This document shows, in pieces, positions 1 through 6,187 of a stretch of DNA of 7,322 nt. Below the pieces are notes generated by a model that saw only the letters and a program-made list of their open reading frames with translations, was not told where the DNA came from and searched no databases. Position 1 is the stretch's first letter, and each line of letters begins with the position of its first letter. The stretch comes from Bacillota bacterium (GTDB taxonomy: Bacteria > Bacillota_I > Bacilli_A > Acholeplasmatales > UBA5453), in contig JAEZHT010000042.1 of the NCBI GenBank assembly GCA_023436805.1, positions 1 through 7,322 of the forward strand, read 5' to 3'. The position numbers and the translations under genes are program-made.

Positions 1-16
1 CTTTTTTGATTGGCAT
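1..16 (-). CDS. Possible first codons of a downstream gene (runs off the left edge)
   Basis: On the minus strand an ATG lies at 16-14, only 4 bases after the TAA stop of the thioredoxin-CcdA gene. It opens a frame reading M-P-I-K-K to the window edge. The sequence before it (TTAGGTAAGCCT) has only a weak AGG-type ribosome site, overlapping the preceding stop. Close spacing after a same-strand gene with no terminator between is typical of an operon, but five codons are too few to prove a gene or name a product. Confidence 0.22.
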
Positions 17-20
17 AGGC

Positions 21-1178
21 TTACCTAATGAATACTCTAAAGATATAATAAATCGCAACCCCTAAAAACACAATCGCATTCACCAATTTGATGATATCTA
101 ATCGAGTACGAACAAAATTAGAGACCACTTGGATGTTTTGAGATTTTAAGGTAATGCCGCTGATGATGATGAGCGGTGAAACGAATAGTAACACATAGAC
201 AAACAACAGCACATTGAATAAAAGTATATGGGCGGTACGGTCTACCACAATGGCTGTCCACGCGACAAACGCTTGTCCGGAACATGGAAATTCGACGATC
301 GCGACGAACATCCCAATCAAAAAAGCAACAAGATAAACTGTAAAGTCACCAGATTCAATGCTTTCTGCGAAATTATTCATCAACTTTTTAGTCACGACAA
401 AGAATCGTCTTGGCAGTTGGTTTTTAATCTCACCATACGCTTTTCTTCTTGCTGCGAAGAAATCCATGAAATTGAGTACCGATATGAATAATGCCAAGAC
501 AATGATGATCGTGTAAAAAATCACCATGTAAGGTACGAGTAATGCTAAGGCTTTAGATAAGAAAGTACCTAATATGAAATACGTCACAAATATCGCGATG
601 ATATAAGATAGACAAATGTACAAAATCGCTTTTGAACGCTTTTTATCGGTTAGAAATGATAGAAACATGAGTAGCATCGCGATCGCACACGGGTTGAATG
701 CATCGAGGATCCCAAGGACTGCGGTAGAACCCAACAATACCCATAAATCGCTTAGGGTAATGTCACCATAAACAAATTCAATTGGGTCTAAGGGTGCACT
801 ACCATCCATCACCAATTGAACCTCGCCGGATTGAATGCCTTCAATGATGACTTCAGCACCAGCATAATAGGTTTGTCCTACGTATAAAATCGGGACTAGA
901 TTTTTATTACTAGGGACGTTATACGTTCTTGCATAACGGGTAAACATCGACTCAAATAAGTCGTAATTGTCTTCGCTCATGTATTTTTGTATTACATAAC
1001 CTTGATCTTGGATGTCTTGTAAAACACCAGAAGCTTCGACTTGTTGGCAGTTTAAACAGGTATAGGAACCAAAATAAACGGCATCTACAGTGGAATCTGA
1101 TTGAATCTTTAGGGTTGAACCCATAAATAGGAGCCACAATAGGCTGAAAACCAAAATGAATTTAACGCGATATGTCAT
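21..1178 (-). CDS. Thioredoxin-like domain fused to a CcdA/DsbD-type membrane thiol-disulfide transporter
   Basis: This 385-residue membrane protein probably carries reducing equivalents across the cytoplasmic membrane to extracytoplasmic thiols. Residues 4-20 form a basic-then-hydrophobic signal or anchor with no lipobox. Residues about 31-120 look like a thioredoxin fold with a C41-L-N-C44 redox motif and a V95-P96 that fits the cis-proline loop. Residues about 143-384 hold six hydrophobic helices (roughly 145-176, 183-209, 213-237, 279-309, 315-342, 362-384). Two carry the CcdA-family proline-cysteine signatures: D-A-F-N-P-C (C164) in helix 1 and E-F-P-C-S-G (C299) in helix 4. A charged loop (240-278) separates the two halves. 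Known family: CcdA/DsbD central domain, where the two membrane cysteines form the relay pair. Inferred: the outer CLNC domain is the direct partner. The start is backed by GAGG 9 nt upstream. The gene is separated from the aldo/keto reductase by a terminator, so it is probably its own unit. The substrate is unknown; cytochrome c maturation is not supported by the context. Confidence 0.85.
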   Translation of the reverse strand: MTYRVKFILVFSLLWLLFMGSTLKIQSDSTVDAVYFGSYTCLNCQQVEASGVLQDIQDQGYVIQKYMSEDNYDLFESMFTRYARTYNVPSNKNLVPILYVGQTYYAGAEVIIEGIQSGEVQLVMDGSAPLDPIEFVYGDITLSDLWVLLGSTAVLGILDAFNPCAIAMLLMFLSFLTDKKRSKAILYICLSYIIAIFVTYFILGTFLSKALALLVPYMVIFYTIIIVLALFISVLNFMDFFAARRKAYGEIKNQLPRRFFVVTKKLMNNFAESIESGDFTVYLVAFLIGMFVAIVEFPCSGQAFVAWTAIVVDRTAHILLFNVLLFVYVLLFVSPLIIISGITLKSQNIQVVSNFVRTRLDIIKLVNAIVFLGVAIYYIFRVFIR

Positions 1179-1185
1179 AAAAAAA

Positions 1186-1191
1186 CGCCTC
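1186..1191 (-). promoter_or_regulatory. Ribosome binding site of the thioredoxin-CcdA gene
   Basis: On the minus strand this reads GAGGCG, followed by a run of seven T and then the ATG at 1178. The GAGG core is 9 nt from the start codon. No other ATG, GTG or TTG in this frame nearby has a comparable site, which supports the chosen start. Confidence 0.6.
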
Positions 1192-1244
1192 GATTGTTTT
1201 AGATTGATTGGATTACTATCTCCTAGAGATTGTCTTCAATGGTT

Positions 1245-1273
1245 ATTTTAACACACATATACGGTATCGACAT
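1245..1273 (-). promoter_or_regulatory. Candidate extended -10 promoter for the thioredoxin-CcdA gene
   Basis: On the minus strand TGT-TAAAAT (1253-1245) fits an extended -10 element (TGn plus a 5/6 match to TATAAT). Seventeen bases upstream is ATGTCG (1273-1268), a weak -35 with 3 of 6 matches. Transcription would start near 1238 and leave a leader of about 60 nt. That leader contains a short inverted repeat, ATCTC-CTA-GAGAT (1218-1230), seen directly but of unknown role. The promoter lies downstream of the aldo/keto reductase terminator, as expected for a separate unit. This is a sequence match only. Confidence 0.4.
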
Positions 1274-1284
1274 CTGAAAAGATG
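1271..1284. repeat. Short perfect inverted repeat overlapping the candidate -35
   Basis: CATCT and AGATG arms (5 bp each) flank a GAAA tetraloop on the plus strand (TTTC on the minus strand). The repeat overlaps the weak -35 hexamer of the candidate promoter and lies about 20 bp beyond the terminator T-tract. It could be an operator half-site pair or chance. It has no U-run of its own, so it is not a terminator. Confidence 0.25.
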
Positions 1285-1303
1285 ACATAATCCACAATAT
1301 TTC

Positions 1304-1341
1304 AAAAAAGAAAAAGTATTTTCAGTGACGAAAATACCTTT
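1304..1341 (-). terminator. Rho-independent terminator of the symporter-reductase operon
   Basis: The hairpin begins 8 nt after the reductase stop. Read on the minus strand, GTATTTTC (1337-1330) pairs perfectly with GAAAATAC (1323-1316) across a six-base loop. The stem extends through one G-T wobble and three A-T pairs to about 12 bp. It is followed by TTTTTCTTTTTT (1315-1304). An AT-rich stem with a long U-tail in this place is a convincing intrinsic terminator for the operon, and it isolates the thioredoxin-CcdA gene. Confidence 0.85.
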
Positions 1342-1348
1342 ATTTCGA

Positions 1349-2179
1349 TTAACTCCAACGACGTGGGTCGCCTTTGATTTCTTCCAAAATGGCCATGTCT
1401 TCAGGTTTGATTTCAAAATCCACTTGGGTATTTTGAATGATTCTTTCTTCATGGGTGGATTTTGGTAGTGGGGCTGTATTCTTTTGGATGCAATAACGGA
1501 TACAAATTTGTGCAGGGGATACTTGATACTTTTTCGCAACCTCACCAATCACTGGGTTACTGAGCAAATACCCGATACCGAGTGGCGAGTACGCTTCAAC
1601 CACAATCCCTTTGGTTTCACAGTACTCTAAGGTTTTCTTTTGATCGAGACCAATGAAATACCCGATTTGATTGACATGTGGGATGATTTCACAATGTTTT
1701 AAAATGTTTTCAATGTCATTCGGATCAAAGTTAGATACCCCAATCGCACGGATTTTACCTGCACGGTAGAGTTCTTCCATCGCTTTCCACGCTTGAACAT
1801 TGCCTTCACGACAGTCCTTGCCAATTTCACTCCATGGCCATGGTGCGTGGATTAAAAATAGGTCTAGGTAATCAAAACCCAAGGCTTTTAAGGTGTTTTC
1901 AAACGCTTGTTTCGCACCTTCATAGGTTTTGATGTGGGATTCTAGTTTTGAGGTGACGAAGACCTCGTGTCTTGGTATACCCGAATCTCTAACGGCTCTA
2001 CCCACCGATTCTTCATTACGATAGCCTTCAGCGGTATCGATGTGACGATACCCATGCTTTAGTGCATACATAACCGAATGGTAGGCTTCATCGCCATCTT
2101 TAACTTGCCAAGTGCCTAACCCAATTTTTGGTAGTTTGACACCATTTTTTAGGACAAATACTTGATCTAATACTTTCAT
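1349..2179 (-). CDS. Aldo/keto reductase (NADPH-dependent, AKR superfamily)
   Basis: This is a complete 276-residue cytosolic (alpha/beta)8-barrel reductase that converts an aldehyde or ketone to an alcohol with NAD(P)H. The classical tetrad is present: D48, Y53, K78 and H111. The family signature G-Y-R-H-I-D-T-A (43-50) ends in E-S-V-G (57-60). The second signature region around I-G-V-S-N-F (146-151) and the cofactor loop L-P-K-S-T with R246 and N250 are intact; K240, S241 and R246 are the usual 2'-phosphate contacts, favouring NADPH. The length is normal for the prokaryotic 2,5-diketo-gluconate reductase/YvgN-like group. Its ATG overlaps the symporter stop in an ATGA, with AAGGAG 7 nt upstream, so it is translationally coupled to the transporter. 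That suggests it acts on an imported sugar or on a carbonyl product of its catabolism, but AKRs are promiscuous and the substrate cannot be read from the sequence. Confidence 0.95.
   Translation of the reverse strand: MKVLDQVFVLKNGVKLPKIGLGTWQVKDGDEAYHSVMYALKHGYRHIDTAEGYRNEESVGRAVRDSGIPRHEVFVTSKLESHIKTYEGAKQAFENTLKALGFDYLDLFLIHAPWPWSEIGKDCREGNVQAWKAMEELYRAGKIRAIGVSNFDPNDIENILKHCEIIPHVNQIGYFIGLDQKKTLEYCETKGIVVEAYSPLGIGYLLSNPVIGEVAKKYQVSPAQICIRYCIQKNTAPLPKSTHEERIIQNTQVDFEIKPEDMAILEEIKGDPRRWS
2176..2179 (-). other. ATGA stop/start overlap of symporter and reductase
   Basis: The ATG of the reductase (2179-2177) and the TGA of the symporter (2178-2176) share two bases. The reductase has its own ribosome site (AAGGAG, 2192-2187) inside the symporter's last codons. 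This arrangement shows that the two genes share an mRNA and are probably translated in a coupled way. It also shows TGA used as a stop, ruling out the mycoplasma code. Confidence 0.9.
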
Positions 2180-3648
2180 GATTTTTCTCCTTTTTCTAAA
2201 TCTAATGCAATATCTGCTTTGATTTGATCGAACAAAGCATAGTCAATCTTATAAAACTTTCGATAAACCAAATAAGCACCTAAAATAAACAATGCAGGCA
2301 ATACAGTCATCGATACCCGAAGGGCCAACAACATGCCATCGGTGACATTCGCACTGATAAAAGCGCGTGATTGTTCGGTCGTCCATGGGGTACCAAGTAA
2401 TGCTGCTGCTTCCCTCGCATTGGTGAGTGGTTTGATGACTTTGTCATTCAATCCCGACCAAGCGAGCGTTAATGTAACCACCAATATTTGAACGGAGGTG
2501 GCTAACTTAACCACGAATGGGTTGATGGCGAAAACCACCGACTCATTACGTGTTTTGAGTTTCCACTGGCCATATTCAATCGTATCCGCCAACATGACCA
2601 AGACCGACACTTGGATGAACCCTTCACCAAAGAAAATGAAGAAGCCAGCCAAACCAACCACCAACATGGTTTTTGGCAATAGGTTGCCTGCCGTTAAGAA
2701 TAACAGATAACCAATCATAATCAAACCAATCGCGATGGTAAAAATTTGTTTTCGGGTGATTTTCTTTGCCAGCACTGGAAATAACGATAACGCAGTCAAT
2801 TGACTGATGGCGAGGATCCCTGAGAATATCGTAAACTCAGCGCCGCCATATTTATTGAAATCATAATTGAAGAAATATATCCCTAAGGATGTGGTGATGT
2901 AATACCCTGAATTGAATAAGAATATCGCGATGATGATGACCATCAGTTGGTCATTTTTAGTGATGATTTTAATGACATCTTTGAGTGAGGTTTTGGGTTG
3001 TTTCACATCTGCGAGTGGGTTCTTCGGTTGTTCGACAATGAAGAATACCAGTATTTGTGAAATGAGGTATATACTCGCAATCACCAAAGCAATCCAGAAG
3101 AATGCCTTTTTCGGTCCCCCTGTGAAATTTTGATAAATGATGGGTACTAAAGCAATCGTTAAGAACATCCCTAAATTCGCGAATATTCTCGCTTTTGAAC
3201 CGATCGATTCACGCTCTTTCGGGTCGTTTGAAAAGGTAGGGTACATCGACCAATAAGCAATGTCATTCATGGTGAATGTCATATCTGACATCACGTAGAC
3301 GATGGTAAATACCAAGACAAACCAGCCACCCGATAATCCAAAATCTTGGAATAAAAGGAAAAACATAAGGGCGGAGGTGATCGCTCCAATGATCAACCAT
3401 GGTTTGAATTTACCATACTTACTCTTCGTATTGTCGATGATGATGCCCATCAATGTATCGTTGATGGCATCCCAAATACGGGCAACCGCGATGACAACCC
3501 CCACCGCCACCAAAGCCCAGTTGGATAAGCCTAAAGCATCTGTAAAAAATACAATCAAGTAAGTACTATAAAGCGCGTACATCATGTCTCTGCCAAGACC
3601 GGATGTGGTGTAAGTCCATTTAGAACGTTTCGATAACATCTCTGACAT
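2176..3648 (-). CDS. GPH/MelB-family sugar (glycoside-pentoside-hexuronide):cation symporter
   Basis: This twelve-helix major-facilitator-type membrane protein imports a sugar, glycoside or uronide with Na+ or H+. Numbering from the upstream ATG at 3654 (492 residues), the GPH signature R59-I-W-D62-A-I-N-D66 is followed by the loop G-I-I-I-D-N-T-K and Y-G-K-F-K-P (80-85). D62 and D66 fit the cation-site pair D55/D59 of Salmonella MelB. D23, D131, W135 and R156 fit its sugar-site D19, D124, W128 and R149 at a consistent offset (alignment from memory). The second-half signature L-A-D-T-I-E-Y-G-Q-W and T-R-N-E (368-371) is also present. An insert at about 402-440 before the last helix is polar. 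Start choice: GGGAG at 3661-3657 is only 2 nt from the ATG at 3654 but 8 nt from the in-frame ATG at 3648, so the second is preferred, giving 490 residues. The gene is first of a two-gene operon with the reductase. No glycosidase is nearby to reveal the substrate. Confidence 0.93.
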   Translation of the reverse strand: MSEMLSKRSKWTYTTSGLGRDMMYALYSTYLIVFFTDALGLSNWALVAVGVVIAVARIWDAINDTLMGIIIDNTKSKYGKFKPWLIIGAITSALMFFLLFQDFGLSGGWFVLVFTIVYVMSDMTFTMNDIAYWSMYPTFSNDPKERESIGSKARIFANLGMFLTIALVPIIYQNFTGGPKKAFFWIALVIASIYLISQILVFFIVEQPKNPLADVKQPKTSLKDVIKIITKNDQLMVIIIAIFLFNSGYYITTSLGIYFFNYDFNKYGGAEFTIFSGILAISQLTALSLFPVLAKKITRKQIFTIAIGLIMIGYLLFLTAGNLLPKTMLVVGLAGFFIFFGEGFIQVSVLVMLADTIEYGQWKLKTRNESVVFAINPFVVKLATSVQILVVTLTLAWSGLNDKVIKPLTNAREAAALLGTPWTTEQSRAFISANVTDGMLLALRVSMTVLPALFILGAYLVYRKFYKIDYALFDQIKADIALDLEKGEKS

Positions 3649-3656
3649 ATTCATAT

Positions 3657-3661
3657 CTCCC
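3657..3661 (-). promoter_or_regulatory. Ribosome binding site that decides the symporter start
   Basis: The minus strand reads GGGAG, then ATATGAAT, then ATG at 3648-3646. Spacing is 8 nt to this ATG and only 2 nt to the upstream ATG at 3654-3652. Normal spacing is about 5-10 nt, so the downstream ATG is the likelier initiator. Confidence 0.65.
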
Positions 3662-3671
3662 TATGTAATGT

Positions 3672-3700
3672 ATTATACTTGAAAAAGTCTATATTGTTTC
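3672..3700 (-). promoter_or_regulatory. Promoter for the symporter-reductase operon
   Basis: A perfect TATAAT (minus strand, 3677-3672) sits 17 bp from a weak -35, GAAACA (3700-3695, 3 of 6 matches). The -35 overlaps the last codons of the nuclease-helicase gene. The predicted start of transcription near 3665 gives a short leader of about 17 nt carrying the GGGAG site. No terminator is visible between the helicase stop and this promoter, so some read-through into the operon is likely. The weak -35 leaves room for an activator, but no operator is evident. Confidence 0.6.
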
Positions 3701-6058
3701 ATCTTTGACGAGCTCTTTTGGAAATTTTTGAGCCATCTTAGTCCAAAATTCTGTCAGTAAATCATTTAAGTAGTTGTCTGTTCTAACAACGGTTTTGGCT
3801 TGCCATTCCTTTGGCATCAACCGTTTGTATAAAGGCGTGACGAAGCGATCGTCCATCAGTAACGCAATCCCATAATCATCGTCTCTTCTAATGACTCTAC
3901 CGACCGCTTGGATGACTTTATTCATGCCAGGGTAAGTATACGCATAATCAAATCCCCGATTAAATGTATCGTCATAATAAGCCCTCAATTGTTGGTTGGG
4001 TTCATTGACCATCGGTAACCCTACCCCCACAATGATGACCCCAGAAAGCATATCACCCACATAATCAATCCCTTCAGCGAACATCCCACCCATGACGAAA
4101 AACGCAATTTGTGAGCGGGTTAAGTCTTTCTTGAAACGGCTTAGGATGTGGTCTCGTTCGGTACTATCCATTTGTCTCGATTGAACCAAAATATCGGCAT
4201 CCAACGTGTTCGATAACGCATCTTTTACTTGATTCAAATATTGATAGGAAGGAAAGAATGCGATATAGTTTCCGATTTTTGAAGATACCACCGTTTCAAT
4301 CGTTTGGACAATGGCTGCTAAAGAGTTTTCTCTTTCTTTGTATCTAGTATTCACACGGTCATTGATCATGATTTTTAGGTGATTTGGATCAAAAGGTGAT
4401 GGGATTTGAACCACGTTACCTAACCCCTTGGATAAAAGGGTTTGATAATAATCAATCGGATACAAGGTAGCGGAAAAGAATACCGCCCCATAAGACTTAT
4501 CGGTGAGCGTGGATTTAATGAATGTACTCGCATCCAAACATTGGATGGTAATATCGATATCATCTTCTAATTTGGTGATGTTAAACCTAAACTGTGTATC
4601 GTAATAACCCGCAATCACCGACAGTGTGAGGAGTTTCATGTAGCCATCCATCACCTCGGATTTCTTACCATACTTTGGATTTTCTTTAACCGCGTTGGTG
4701 ATTTTCATCATGAGGTTACTAACGAGGTCTAAGTAAGTCATATCGACTGGTAGGTAGCTTTTAAATGTGGTACCTTCGAGTTCTGCTTCATAATGGTCAA
4801 AACGGTCAATCAGTTTATTGACAGCCCCACGGATCGTTGGTTTGAGTTTTGACCCTGCACGTCTTAAGGTGATCAAATCGCTTTTTAAGAGTGTGGCTGA
4901 AAACATGTCTCGAGACCTAGAAATCATGTTGTGTGCTTCATCAATGAGTAATTTGGGTTTATAGGTATCATCATCAAAGTATCTGACCAAATGAATTCTA
5001 GGGTCAAATACATAGTTATAGTCACAAATGATCAAATCAACGTAATAAGATACAAATAAAGAAAACTCAAATGGACAAATCGTATGTTTTTTAGCATAGG
5101 CTTCAATCACACTGCGGGTCATCAGTGATTCATTGGTAAATATGTCTTGCATCGCCACCGATAATCGGTCAAAGAACCCTTTGGCAAACGGACACTTTTC
5201 TGGGTCACAATCGCGTTTTTCTAAGAAACAAATGTCATCTTTCGAGGTGATTTCAATCGTTTTGGTTTGTAACCCTTGTTGGTGCAAAGTCGCCATCGAC
5301 TCGATCGCAACCTTCTTCCCTTGATTTTTCGCTGTACAATAAAAAATCTTTTCATTGTCAGCCGTTAAGGCTTTAAAGGTTGAAAACAAGGTCGCCATCG
5401 TTTTACCAATACCGGTGGGTGCGATGGCGAATAAGATGTCTTCTTGTTTCATGGTATGGTAGACGTGTTTCATCAAATCACGTTGACCTTGACGGTAAGT
5501 ATCAAAAGGGAATTTCATCGCTTCTAAGGTTTCTTTTTTGAGTTTTAAATGGGCTTCAAGTTGAATCAACCACTTACCATAAGCAAGGATGGATGCTTCA
5601 AAAAAGGCTTTCAATGAATCATAATCAAATTGGTATTCGATCGTTTTGGTTTGGTATTTGGATAGTTCAATATAAGTCAATCGCCCACCGATTTGTGGGA
5701 TGCCTTCATTGTGCATAAACATGAAAGCGTATATTTTGAGTTGGGCTTCGTGTTCTAGGTTGGGGATGAATAACAAGTCAAAAATATCTTTTCTAGTCGA
5801 TTTGATTTCTTCAATCCAAAGTGTATCAGATTGAAGTAATCCATCCATTCGACCCTGTAAAAGATAGGTTTCGTCTTGATAGGCATAAGTTGTTTTGATA
5901 CTGACTTCTTTTTGGTCTAACGACCCATACTTGCTTTGGATGTGTTGATGGGCTTTGATACCTTCAAGTTGAGACACATTTTGAAATGTTTCTGCCGTTA
6001 AATCGCCTGAAGCGTATAAAAAAGAGACCATCTCACCCACACCAATTTTAAGTGCCAT
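3689..6058 (-). CDS. PD-(D/E)XK nuclease fused to XPD/DinG-type Fe-S DNA helicase
   Basis: This 789-residue cytosolic protein is predicted to unwind and cut DNA. Residues about 1-175 are a RecB/Cas4-like nuclease: H37, then G-R-M-D72-G, E84-I-K86 and Q106-L-K-I-Y110, the usual active-site and QxxxY motifs. Residues about 185-770 are a superfamily 2 helicase of the Rad3/XPD/DinG group: Walker A A-P-T-G-I-G-K219-T, Walker B D373-E-A-H376, S529-A-T, motif V around E662-G-I-D665, and motif VI Q717-x2-G-R-x2-R724. Four cysteines between motifs I and II (C277, C284, C289, C328) fit the 4Fe-4S cluster ligands of XPD/DinG. The family acts 5' to 3' on single-stranded DNA; the cellular role here is inferred to be repair or processing of stalled or damaged DNA. 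All catalytic residues appear intact and the length fits this bacterial fusion family. The start is backed by GGAAGTGAT, a near-full anti-SD match. It is followed closely by the symporter promoter with no terminator. Confidence 0.92.
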   Translation of the reverse strand: MALKIGVGEMVSFLYASGDLTAETFQNVSQLEGIKAHQHIQSKYGSLDQKEVSIKTTYAYQDETYLLQGRMDGLLQSDTLWIEEIKSTRKDIFDLLFIPNLEHEAQLKIYAFMFMHNEGIPQIGGRLTYIELSKYQTKTIEYQFDYDSLKAFFEASILAYGKWLIQLEAHLKLKKETLEAMKFPFDTYRQGQRDLMKHVYHTMKQEDILFAIAPTGIGKTMATLFSTFKALTADNEKIFYCTAKNQGKKVAIESMATLHQQGLQTKTIEITSKDDICFLEKRDCDPEKCPFAKGFFDRLSVAMQDIFTNESLMTRSVIEAYAKKHTICPFEFSLFVSYYVDLIICDYNYVFDPRIHLVRYFDDDTYKPKLLIDEAHNMISRSRDMFSATLLKSDLITLRRAGSKLKPTIRGAVNKLIDRFDHYEAELEGTTFKSYLPVDMTYLDLVSNLMMKITNAVKENPKYGKKSEVMDGYMKLLTLSVIAGYYDTQFRFNITKLEDDIDITIQCLDASTFIKSTLTDKSYGAVFFSATLYPIDYYQTLLSKGLGNVVQIPSPFDPNHLKIMINDRVNTRYKERENSLAAIVQTIETVVSSKIGNYIAFFPSYQYLNQVKDALSNTLDADILVQSRQMDSTERDHILSRFKKDLTRSQIAFFVMGGMFAEGIDYVGDMLSGVIIVGVGLPMVNEPNQQLRAYYDDTFNRGFDYAYTYPGMNKVIQAVGRVIRRDDDYGIALLMDDRFVTPLYKRLMPKEWQAKTVVRTDNYLNDLLTEFWTKMAQKFPKELVKDETI

Positions 6059-6061
6059 AGT

Positions 6062-6070
6062 ATCACTTCC
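6062..6070 (-). promoter_or_regulatory. Extended Shine-Dalgarno site of the nuclease-helicase gene
   Basis: The minus strand reads GGAAGTGAT (6070-6062), matching 8 of 9 bases of the bacterial consensus GGAGGTGAT. It lies 3 nt before the ATG at 6058; the GGAAG core is 7 nt away. This is the longest ribosome-site match in the window and fixes the start codon. Confidence 0.7.
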
Positions 6071-6077
6071 AACTACA

Positions 6078-6083
6078 ATTATA
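6078..6083 (-). promoter_or_regulatory. -10 box for the nuclease-helicase gene
   Basis: A perfect TATAAT lies on the minus strand at 6083-6078, just downstream of the vWA terminator. Transcription would begin near 6071, giving a leader of about 13 nt that still contains the Shine-Dalgarno site. No good -35 is seen at 16-18 bp: the best candidate, TTGGAT, is 20 bp away and partly inside the terminator. The promoter may be weak or use another contact. Confidence 0.5.
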
Positions 6084-6100
6084 ACCTAAAACTAAGGATA

Positions 6101-6142
6101 AAAATCCAAAAAGCGACGTCAGGGGTTTGACATCGCTTTTGG
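6101..6142 (-). terminator. Rho-independent terminator of the vWA (YfbK-like) gene
   Basis: On the minus strand AAAAGCGATGTCA (6140-6128) pairs with TGACGTCGCTTTT (6121-6109) across a six-base loop, AACCCC. This gives 13 pairs including one U-G wobble, and two further C-G pairs are possible past a one-base bulge. The stem is followed by a T-rich stretch ending ATTTTT (6106-6101). Read on the plus strand the wobble becomes a C-A mismatch, so the structure is better in the minus direction, matching the upstream gene. It separates the vWA gene from the helicase gene. Confidence 0.75.
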
Positions 6143-6144
6143 GT

Positions 6145-6187
6145 AGACTAAGTTGAACGGGGGATCCTAGATATGGAGACTTAGTCT
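6145..6187. repeat. 8-bp perfect inverted repeat spanning the vWA stop codon
   Basis: AGACTAAG (6145-6152) and CTTAGTCT (6180-6187) are exact reverse complements separated by 27 bases. The right arm contains the TAA stop (6183-6181) of the vWA gene. In the mRNA this makes a stem with a large, C-rich loop directly before the terminator hairpin. A competing short pairing exists because the stop region itself reads AGACT-A-AGTCT. Function is unknown; chance cannot be excluded. Confidence 0.45.

Noticed and set aside
228..491. Plus-strand open frame inside the thioredoxin-CcdA gene
   Set aside because: It is antisense to clear membrane helices, has no family features and no convincing ribosome site.
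21..1178. Calling this gene ccdA for cytochrome c maturation
   Set aside because: The membrane domain belongs to that superfamily, but the fused thioredoxin domain and lack of any haem or cytochrome gene nearby make a general thiol redox role as likely. No symbol was assigned.
1243..1548. Open frame of 101 residues on the minus strand
   Set aside because: It overlaps the well-supported aldo/keto reductase in another frame, runs through the terminator, and shows no recognisable domain.
2498..3562. Three plus-strand open frames (2498-2710, 2912-3133, 3302-3562) inside the symporter gene
   Set aside because: These are antisense shadows of a conserved membrane protein; none has recognisable motifs.
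5133..5324. Plus-strand open frame inside the nuclease-helicase gene
   Set aside because: It is antisense to the conserved Fe-S cysteine region of the helicase and shows no features of its own.
3689..6058. A CRISPR or Cas4-type role for the nuclease-helicase
   Set aside because: The nuclease resembles Cas4/RecB, but no cas gene or spaced direct repeats are present, and stand-alone fusions of this kind are common outside CRISPR loci.
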